DNA of 19,634 nucleotides from Candidatus Falkowbacteria bacterium LH_S3 (GTDB lineage: Bacteria; Patescibacteriota; Patescibacteriia; Patescibacteriales; JAGXOH01), in contig JAGXOH010000008.1 of the NCBI GenBank assembly GCA_023659985.1, positions 1 to 19,634 on the forward strand, read 5' to 3'. The translations under genes and the position numbers were made by a program. The notes under the pieces are model-generated. The model saw only the letters and a program-made list of their open reading frames with translations. It was not told the origin of the DNA and ran no database searches. Within the stretch, counting starts at the first letter, position 1. Every line of letters begins with the position of its first letter. Of this stretch, positions 13,660-19,634 are shown in pieces.

Positions 13660-14811
13660 CTACTTCGTCACACGGGTTGATTTTGCCATCAGAGCAAGAA
13701 GGACAATCAAGACAAGCGCGACAAAACCAATACCAACCCATGGAATCCAAGTATAGCGTTCTGTTATTCTGCTTTCTTTTTTATCACAAATATTCCCTTT
13801 GTTGTCGCTATCTGTATCTTTTTGATCTTGGTTTGGTTTGTTTGGACAATTATCTTTGGAATTGATAAGTCCATCTTGATCAAAGTCATCACAGACATCA
13901 CCCCTATCATTATTATTTATATCTTTTTGATCCTTATTAGTAACAAAAACACAGTTATCACGAATATCAGGTACTCCGTCACTATCTATGTCCGCAATAA
14001 TATAATTTGGGTTATTTTGAGACTGAACTGGGGGAATTATAAGAACATCTTTTGCAGAAGCTAAATTGCCTGCTTCTCCAACCGGAACTGTTACTGATCT
14101 GTCTGGGTCAAAATAAATACGGTATGAGTGGGTTGGTTGTGATAGAAATCGAATGGCGCGAGCGCTGGATTTTGTAGCATTATCTTGGTTTAATCGCAAC
14201 TCGCTGATGCGAAGCGGCTGACTAAAGGTAAAAGTAATTATCCATTTATTTGATGTCGTTTGTGGAAAGTGAATAGTTTGTTGATCCATTTTTCGATTAG
14301 CAACAACGATTTTACTTTGGCCGTCCACAAACGCACGAATTTCTATAAAATTTGGTAGAGCAACATTATTATCAAGCAAAGTAGTTAGAACAGAAGAAGT
14401 AATTGGATTTGTGCTTGATAAGGTGATTTGAACATGACCCTGCGCGTTGTCGAGCAACGGAAAATCGGCGTATGTCTGAGTATTGTTATCATTCATTCGA
14501 CTTGCATTATTAGTGTTTGGGTTTGTGTTTACAGATACAGGTATTTTGGTCAGTGTTTTTTGTCTAAAAAAATACGGCTCAAAGGAATTTGTGGTTTTAT
14601 CCAGAACAGCGAAATCAAAACGTTCAATAGATTCATCAGTAAAAGGAACTTCAACTACTGTCGGAACGCTTATTGAAAAATTACCAACATCCTTATAAGA
14701 ACGATATGCACTGATTACCGAAGAGATTGAACTTTGAGACAATCCTTGCGCATTTGCCGTTAAGGCAACACTAAGAGTGATAAGAATTAAAAATAGTGTT
14801 CTTAGTTTCAT
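13660..14811 (-). CDS. Exported membrane-anchored protein with thrombospondin type-3 repeats; possible DUF3999-like partner
   Basis: The 383-residue protein has a signal peptide (1-21, LFLILITLSVALTANAQG), a long extracytoplasmic region (about 22-270), calcium-binding type-3 thrombospondin repeats (about 274-343; DIDSDGVPDIRDNC, DFDQDGLINSKDNC, DTDSDNKGNICD) and one C-terminal membrane helix (356-376) with a short basic cytoplasmic end. The Asn-rich middle contains a beta-rich stretch around 155-240 (FIEIRAFVDGQSKIVV, LRISELRLNQD) that resembles a carbohydrate-binding or discoidin-like fold. ATG 14811 lies 7 nt after the DUF2339 stop codon, so the two are co-transcribed. In proteobacteria DUF2339 genes often neighbour DUF3999 genes of similar topology, and this protein may be the counterpart; that is inference. 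It ends in TAG. Confidence 0.85.
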   Translation of the reverse strand: MKLRTLFLILITLSVALTANAQGLSQSSISSVISAYRSYKDVGNFSISVPTVVEVPFTDESIERFDFAVLDKTTNSFEPYFFRQKTLTKIPVSVNTNPNTNNASRMNDNNTQTYADFPLLDNAQGHVQITLSSTNPITSSVLTTLLDNNVALPNFIEIRAFVDGQSKIVVANRKMDQQTIHFPQTTSNKWIITFTFSQPLRISELRLNQDNATKSSARAIRFLSQPTHSYRIYFDPDRSVTVPVGEAGNLASAKDVLIIPPVQSQNNPNYIIADIDSDGVPDIRDNCVFVTNKDQKDINNNDRGDVCDDFDQDGLINSKDNCPNKPNQDQKDTDSDNKGNICDKKESRITERYTWIPWVGIGFVALVLIVLLALMAKSTRVTK

Positions 14812-14818
14812 AATTTTA

Positions 14819-16675
14819 TTAGGTGTGATCAGGTAAATTTGAACTTCCTTTTTTATTCCCTAAAAAAGCAGTGCTTACCAATAATGCACCAATAAGGAAA
14901 AAGATAACAATTCGGCCCGCTAACTCCATTTTCCATACATCTACTAACAATAATCTAGCTACCACCAACCCAATAAGCGTACCTCCATAGAACAAGAGAC
15001 TCTTTTTCTCGTTTGTAAATCCATAGAAATAACAGATAAGCCCAGCAATTGTATAAACCACTAGAGAAATCATTACTGCTGTATTGTCATTCTGAAATCC
15101 CGCATGTAAGGAGAGCCATAAAAGTAACCAAACATATATTGAGCCGACAATTAACAAGGTTGTATTGAGTTGTTGCGATTTTTTGTCTTCAACTTCATGA
15201 ACGTAGCGCAAAAAAAACAGGCCAAGCCCAAGCAAAGTTAATCCCAAAACAAGGAGCACAAAGAAATCTTTGTGGATAATGTTTGTAGCCCACGCGCTAG
15301 AGGTAATACTTCCAAGAGATAAAATAACCGGTCCTACTAAAAGCAAACTGATTCGTTCTGCGATCCTAATATCACGCAAAACTGAATACACAATAAAAGC
15401 AATAATGCCACTCTCAATTGTGTAGGCAATGGTGAGCGTGGCGCCTTTTAATTCAGCAGAGGTCGCCGCAGCCAACATAGCAATACCAACACCAGCATAG
15501 ACATAAAACGGTTCACGTCTTTGTGTAATCCTAAATATTAAGAATGCTCCTACTACAAATACAATCATCCACGCCGCAATTATCAAACTTCTCCATTCGT
15601 CCTGCGCGGCAGTCATGATCCAAGCAAGTAAAAATAATCCATTGCCAACCGCAGTCACAAGATCAGGAATAATCTCTTTGTCTTTTAATTTCAAAATACC
15701 TGCTGTATTTGTTAAAAAGAATACTGCGGCAAACGCGTATGCAAAAAGGAGCAAAGTTCCTGTATCTGTTGAAACTAAAGAAAAGAGATGGGGTAAACTG
15801 TAAAATGTGATAAGAAGAAGCGCAGCAGCTGTCAGCTCGCGCCTTCCGGTTAGTGCAACAATCCAAATTGTGCCAAGTATTACAACGAATAAATATGAGA
15901 ATAGCCCAACATAATTGGTTGTTGGTGCATTGGTAAGTAACGGCGCAATTCCTGCGAGCACAAGACTCGTTAAAGCGAGTAATCGACTATTATACTTAAC
16001 GCTCGCAAGCGAAACAAACGCTGTGCTTAAAAACATTACAGCAAGAGCAGAAAGTGGGGTAAAAAAATCGTAAATTTCACGAGCGGAGAATATGGTTAAT
16101 AAGATTATTGTTGAACCGAGAACAAGGAAAATACCGCCTTGGCTAATATATTTTTTAATTCTCCACCAGCCAAACAATATAAAGAGGGCTCCAGCAACAA
16201 TGCCGAGGGTAATGCGACCCATCGGTCCAATCCAATTATTGAGAAAGGCATAAGTTGTAAGCCAAGCAAATCCGATAAGTAAAAGTAGCGCGCCGAGTTT
16301 CATTAACCAATCTTCTTTTAGCCATTCACCAAACTTATCAAATGAAGTCGGTTCAGTCTGCTCAGTTTTTGCGGGTTGGCTTGATTGTGCTGATGAAGTT
16401 ATTGAACTAAACGCTTTTTCAATATCTGATACTTGCCAGCCGTTAGCCATGAGAGAATTTTTAATTTCCTCTCTACCTGCGCCTTGCTTAAGTTGTTGTT
16501 TAATATAATCAAGCAATGAATCAGAAGTTGCCGGTTGCTGCTGTTGTTGGAGCGTACGTTGAGTTGCATCACCTTTTGCAAATTGTTCCAGTTTTTGTAC
16601 CCGACCGCGAAGATTAAGCACAAGAATCAAGATTATTATTCCGCCTATTCCGCATATGAAAATAAGAAATTCCAT
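14819..16675 (-). CDS. DUF2339 polytopic membrane protein
   Basis: The 618-residue protein begins with a membrane helix (3-21) and a short coiled segment with a Gln run (44-48). A small helical domain follows at 52-92 (LLDYIKQQLKQGAGREEIKNSL then NGWQVSDIEKAF), a module I recall from many CPR membrane proteins. From about 115 the DUF2339 body starts: FGEWLKEDWLMKLGALLLLIGFAWL and IGPMGRITLGIVAGALFILFGWW, followed by some 16-18 further hydrophobic segments to residue 610. DUF2339 proteins have no established function; a role in cell-envelope maintenance or transport is often guessed. It heads a two-gene operon with the thrombospondin-repeat protein and has its own promoter (16717-16745). The region appears somewhat less AT-rich than the ribosomal block. 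Confidence 0.88.
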   Translation of the reverse strand: MEFLIFICGIGGIIILILVLNLRGRVQKLEQFAKGDATQRTLQQQQQPATSDSLLDYIKQQLKQGAGREEIKNSLMANGWQVSDIEKAFSSITSSAQSSQPAKTEQTEPTSFDKFGEWLKEDWLMKLGALLLLIGFAWLTTYAFLNNWIGPMGRITLGIVAGALFILFGWWRIKKYISQGGIFLVLGSTIILLTIFSAREIYDFFTPLSALAVMFLSTAFVSLASVKYNSRLLALTSLVLAGIAPLLTNAPTTNYVGLFSYLFVVILGTIWIVALTGRRELTAAALLLITFYSLPHLFSLVSTDTGTLLLFAYAFAAVFFLTNTAGILKLKDKEIIPDLVTAVGNGLFLLAWIMTAAQDEWRSLIIAAWMIVFVVGAFLIFRITQRREPFYVYAGVGIAMLAAATSAELKGATLTIAYTIESGIIAFIVYSVLRDIRIAERISLLLVGPVILSLGSITSSAWATNIIHKDFFVLLVLGLTLLGLGLFFLRYVHEVEDKKSQQLNTTLLIVGSIYVWLLLWLSLHAGFQNDNTAVMISLVVYTIAGLICYFYGFTNEKKSLLFYGGTLIGLVVARLLLVDVWKMELAGRIVIFFLIGALLVSTAFLGNKKGSSNLPDHT

Positions 16676-16700
16676 ATAATTTATTATAACACATTTTTTA

Positions 16701-16719
16701 AATTTGCCGAAGGCAAATT
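16701..16719. repeat. Short palindromic repeat overlapping a promoter
   Basis: An 8-bp inverted repeat AATTTGCC / GGCAAATT (16701-16708, 16712-16719) with a GAA loop is a fifth member of the palindrome family found twice in each composite repeat (3319-3432, 6856-6970). Its right arm shares three bases with the -10 box of the DUF2339 promoter, so the transcript would begin inside the hairpin. Confidence 0.65.
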
Positions 16720-16745
16720 ATACTTTTGTCATAGCAACATGATAA
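16717..16745 (-). promoter_or_regulatory. Sigma70-type promoter for the DUF2339/TSP3 operon
   Basis: On the minus strand a perfect -10 TATAAT (16722-16717) lies 17 nt from a -35 TTATCA (16745-16740, two mismatches to consensus). The expected start near 16710 gives a leader of about 35 nt to ATG 16675. The leader begins in the palindromic repeat, which could protect the 5' end. Confidence 0.6.
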
Positions 16746-17189
16746 TGTCATACAATAAAAAGCTAAAAACTACAACTTAAAATTAAAAGCTAAAAACTAC
16801 AACTTAAAACTCAAAACTACAACTTAAAGCTTAAAACTTTTACTTAATAAAATCCTAATGTCATACAATAAAATCCTAATGACAAAGCCCAAATACTGAA
16901 TAAAATCCTAATGACAAAATCCTAATGCCAAATGAAATCCAAAATCCAAAATCCAAATTAGTCAAGCAAAGCTTGACTGCTCAACGCTGAACGCATAAAG
17001 ATATTAAGCCAGAAACCCACGGCATATAATTTATAACTTACAAGATTACAACATTTGACATTTAGTCATTTATTCATTTGATCTTCATTTGACATTTGAG
17101 CTTTGGATTTTGGATTTCATTTAATTTTTGGATTTTGGATTTCATTTGATTTCTTACTTCTTACTTTTTACTTCTTATTTAGTCATTTT
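16746..17189. repeat. Shuffled short-word repeat spacer (right copy) reaching into the uvrD 3' end
   Basis: No gene lies between the DUF2339 promoter and the uvrD stop codon at 17175. The stretch repeats the words of positions 1-246: AAAGCTAAAAACTACAACTT twice (from about 16760 and 16786), AAAATCCTAATG several times (16849-16930), CCAAAATCC runs (16938-16956) and their reverse complements (17101-17145). At 16960-16978 a hairpin AGTCAAGC / GCTTGACT has an AAA loop, like the other palindromes here. Positions 17159-17189 resemble the left window end (28 of 31 bases) and include the last codons and stop of uvrD. Function unknown. Confidence 0.75.
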
Positions 17190-19634
17190 ATTCCACCTCA
17201 AATATTTATTATCAATATAATCAATAAACTGGCTCCTGGTTATAGGGTAATTATAATCATTAAATTTACTGTAACTGATAAATATCTTTTCCCTTGCCCG
17301 GGTTAACGCAACATAAAAAAGTCTTTTTTCTTCTTCTATATCAGAACGGAAGTTAGGGAATTTCCCATCATTCATTCCCAATATAAAAACATAATCAAAC
17401 TCTAACCCCTTTGCCTGATGCACAGTAACTACAGGTATCTTTCCTTTTTCTAATCCTAAAAAACTAATATCTTTACTTAATCCGCCATAAGCAACCAACT
17501 CCCGCAGAACAATATCAGCCTGACGATCCGGATCGTCTTTATCTTCAAAAATATGAACAAGATCCTGAATGGATTTTAATCTTTCCTCTCCATCTAACTG
17601 CTCCTGATAATACTCTTGCAGACCAGACTCCTCCCATATTTGCCACAGGGTTTGCGCCGGTCTTTTTTCACTGGCAATTTGTTGCCATTTTTTTATTTGA
17701 GAACTTAATTTGATAAACTTTTTAGAATACTTACTGAAAAGTTTTTGCCTTTCTTTTTTATTCTTTTTTAATTTTTCCACCAAAACATTCAACAAACCAA
17801 CAGTAGCTAAAACATCATCCCTGGCATCATGGGTAGCTGTAGACAAATTAAAAAGAGCAGCCAGAGTCATTAACTTATAGTTAGGCGAATTGACCATTCT
17901 TCTTGATATATCCAATGTATCATAATACTCTACAAAAGAAAAATCTATGCTGTTTCTACGGGAATTTTCAACTATCATGGACAAATCAAAATTAACATTA
18001 TGGCCAACAGTCGCATCTCCATCAACAAAATCTTTCAATTGTTGAAGCATCTCTTGAGGTTGTCCACCGTTTTTTTGCAAAAACTCATCAGTTAAACCAT
18101 GCACTTTAGCCGAAGTTCCTACCGGGATAGTATTTTTAATATAACAATGGAACTCTTCTCCAGGCTTCCCATTAACAACTTCTATGGCATAAATTTGAAT
18201 TATTTCATCTTTAAGAGTGTCTATACCAGTAGTTTCAGTATCCAAAACCACTATTCTTCCTTGCTTCCATTTATCAATTAAATTTGAAAAAGGCTCAGAA
18301 AAATTATAATTCCCAAAACTTAAAAAATCAGAAATTTTAATCCCAACCCGACCCCCTTGTTCTCTTATATTACTCAAAACCTGAGAGTCAATATTCCTAT
18401 GCGGTCTTCTCACCATTCTATAAGCGCTCTCTAAATCAAACTTGTTAAAGATAATTTTAATATAAGCATATATATCTTTTACTTCCTGTCTGCGAAAAAA
18501 CTCAAATTGATCCAGTGTTACATGTTTTATGTTCTTGCGTTTAAAAATATCCGCCACTAAACCAATAAGATAATTGGCTCGGCATAAAACAGCAATTTTA
18601 GCTTCCGGTTCCTTGCTTCGTATTTCTTTTACAGAATCTACAATCCAACTTGCTTCTTCAGGAAAATTAAACCCCTCAAATACTTCTATGCATTGAGTGC
18701 TACCTTTCTTGCGTGTTAAATCATTAAATGATTTTAACTGCTTAGTTGTGGATCTTTTAAAACTCTCTAAAAAAGATTTTACCGCTTTTAACATATTTTC
18801 ATTAAACCGATAATTTATAGATAAATAAATTTCAGAAACATTAAGGAAATGACTCTCTATTAATCCTTTTATTAAAAACGGATGAGAACCACGCCATCCA
18901 TAAATAGTCTGATCCAAATCTCCGATAAAAGCTATATTCCCTTGCTCTTTGGCCAACTCTTTAACTATCAAATATTCTGATAAATGAGTATCTTGAAATT
19001 CATCCAATTGAATGAATTTATATTTATTCATCCACCTCTTCCTGGTTTGTTTATCCTTGTAGATAGTTCTCAGGGTAAGTAATACAAGTTCATTAAAATC
19101 TAGGGCGTTCTGCTCTTCCAACGATTGCATATACTCTTCTCCAATTTTTTTTAAAGTGTGGTCAATATCATAATAAGGAATATCACAACCAATCTCCTTT
19201 TGCGCTTCATTAATTCTATGATTATAAATTTTTTCCAGTAATTTGCCAGCTACTTGATTACTGTTTTCATCGCTATTTATGTATTCCGGATAGGATTCCA
19301 ATATTTTTTTCATAGCTTCAATTTGTTCACCTTTATCAAAAATTGAAAAATCAGTGCTCACTCCTACAGCCTTAGCCTCTATTCTGATAAAATAGGCGCA
19401 AAAACCGTGAAAAGTCTTCACGGTTAATTGATCATAAATTTCTTTTTTTTGAATGCTCTTTTTTATTTTTTCCAACATCTCTTCAGCCGATCTGTTAGTA
19501 AAAGTTAAACACAATATCTCCTCCGGTGCTACCCTGGAATTCAAAGCAGTGATCACCCGCTCCCCCAAAACCGTGGTCTTGCCAGTTCCAACAGGAGCGG
19601 AAATCAAATAAGCTCCCTTGATACTATTAATGAC
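17175..19634 (-). CDS. UvrD/Rep-family helicase with internal DEDDh exonuclease (5' partial)
   Basis: The frame is open to the window edge (VINSIKGAYLISAPVGTGKTTVL), so the N-terminus with the Q-motif is outside; the TTG at 19607 is not the real start. Counting from that TTG: Walker A APVGTGKTT (4-12), motif II IQLDEFQDTH (about 200), motif III GDLDQTIYGWRGS (about 231-243), FFRRQEVKDIYAYIKII (about 375). A DEDDh exonuclease is then inserted at about 450-620 (VLDTETTGID, GHNVNFDLSMI, HDARDDVLATVGLL), and the helicase resumes with VTVHQAKGLEFDYVF (about 725) and VALTRAREK (about 767). It should unwind DNA 3'-5' and degrade it 3'-5', probably in repair or recombination. All catalytic residues appear present. 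The gene ends in TAA inside a repeat word. Confidence 0.92.
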   Translation of the reverse strand, partial: VINSIKGAYLISAPVGTGKTTVLGERVITALNSRVAPEEILCLTFTNRSAEEMLEKIKKSIQKKEIYDQLTVKTFHGFCAYFIRIEAKAVGVSTDFSIFDKGEQIEAMKKILESYPEYINSDENSNQVAGKLLEKIYNHRINEAQKEIGCDIPYYDIDHTLKKIGEEYMQSLEEQNALDFNELVLLTLRTIYKDKQTRKRWMNKYKFIQLDEFQDTHLSEYLIVKELAKEQGNIAFIGDLDQTIYGWRGSHPFLIKGLIESHFLNVSEIYLSINYRFNENMLKAVKSFLESFKRSTTKQLKSFNDLTRKKGSTQCIEVFEGFNFPEEASWIVDSVKEIRSKEPEAKIAVLCRANYLIGLVADIFKRKNIKHVTLDQFEFFRRQEVKDIYAYIKIIFNKFDLESAYRMVRRPHRNIDSQVLSNIREQGGRVGIKISDFLSFGNYNFSEPFSNLIDKWKQGRIVVLDTETTGIDTLKDEIIQIYAIEVVNGKPGEEFHCYIKNTIPVGTSAKVHGLTDEFLQKNGGQPQEMLQQLKDFVDGDATVGHNVNFDLSMIVENSRRNSIDFSFVEYYDTLDISRRMVNSPNYKLMTLAALFNLSTATHDARDDVLATVGLLNVLVEKLKKNKKERQKLFSKYSKKFIKLSSQIKKWQQIASEKRPAQTLWQIWEESGLQEYYQEQLDGEERLKSIQDLVHIFEDKDDPDRQADIVLRELVAYGGLSKDISFLGLEKGKIPVVTVHQAKGLEFDYVFILGMNDGKFPNFRSDIEEEKRLFYVALTRAREKIFISYSKFNDYNYPITRSQFIDYIDNKYLRWNKMTK

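Noticed and set aside
13660..14811. Thrombospondin-repeat protein as an OmpA-type porin anchor
   Set aside because: No OmpA-C domain or beta-barrel is seen; the protein ends in a single membrane helix.
19605..19607. TTG 19607 as the real start of the helicase gene
   Set aside because: The frame stays open to the window edge with helicase-like residues before Walker A; a start here would remove the N-terminal Q-motif region.

Overview
This 19.6 kb AT-rich window looks like the genome of a Candidate Phyla Radiation (Patescibacteria, probably Parcubacteria-type) bacterium. This is inferred from short AlaRS, alpha-subunit, S13 and L13 proteins, from UvrD and DUF2339 proteins with CPR-like architecture, and from intergenic spacers built of shuffled short words. 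All supported genes lie on the minus strand, so transcription runs from high to low coordinates. RF2 is present, and the supported CDS whose stop codons I checked end in TAA or TAG, so nothing suggests a UGA-recoding lineage.

In transcription order: a 5'-partial UvrD-type helicase with an internal DEDDh exonuclease (19634-17175); a word-repeat spacer (17174-16676); a two-gene envelope operon of a DUF2339 polytopic membrane protein and a signal-peptide protein with thrombospondin type-3 repeats (16675-13660); alaS (13521-11626); then a translation/transcription block infA-rpmJ-rpsM-rpsK-rpsD-rpoA-rplQ-rplM-rpsI (11476-6981). A good sigma70-type promoter and an attenuator-like leader precede infA. 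Several products are remodelled: S11 has a charged N-terminal extension of about 100 residues, RpoA has lost its C-terminal domain in favour of a Lys/Ser/Thr-rich tail, and S13 and L13 lack their C-terminal tails.

Between rpsI and prfB sits an accessory island (about 6850-3433) bracketed by two direct copies of a ~115 bp composite repeat. It is a decaying restriction-modification locus: a frameshifted Xre-type regulator with a G10 tract at its start, an intact CcrM/HinfI-like adenine methyltransferase, a 48-residue ORF, a restriction-endonuclease-like gene killed by an in-frame TAG at codon 40, a BRO-N/DinD-like gene, and the C-terminal half of a second methyltransferase. The methyltransferase is the only clearly intact R-M component, so the locus may now act as an orphan methylation system.

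After the island come prfB (RF2), a comEC-like channel gene without a nuclease domain, and a 407 bp terminal spacer with a perfect 22 bp palindrome and 12-mer repeats. No tRNA, rRNA, CRISPR or transposase was found. The UvrD N-terminus lies outside the window.
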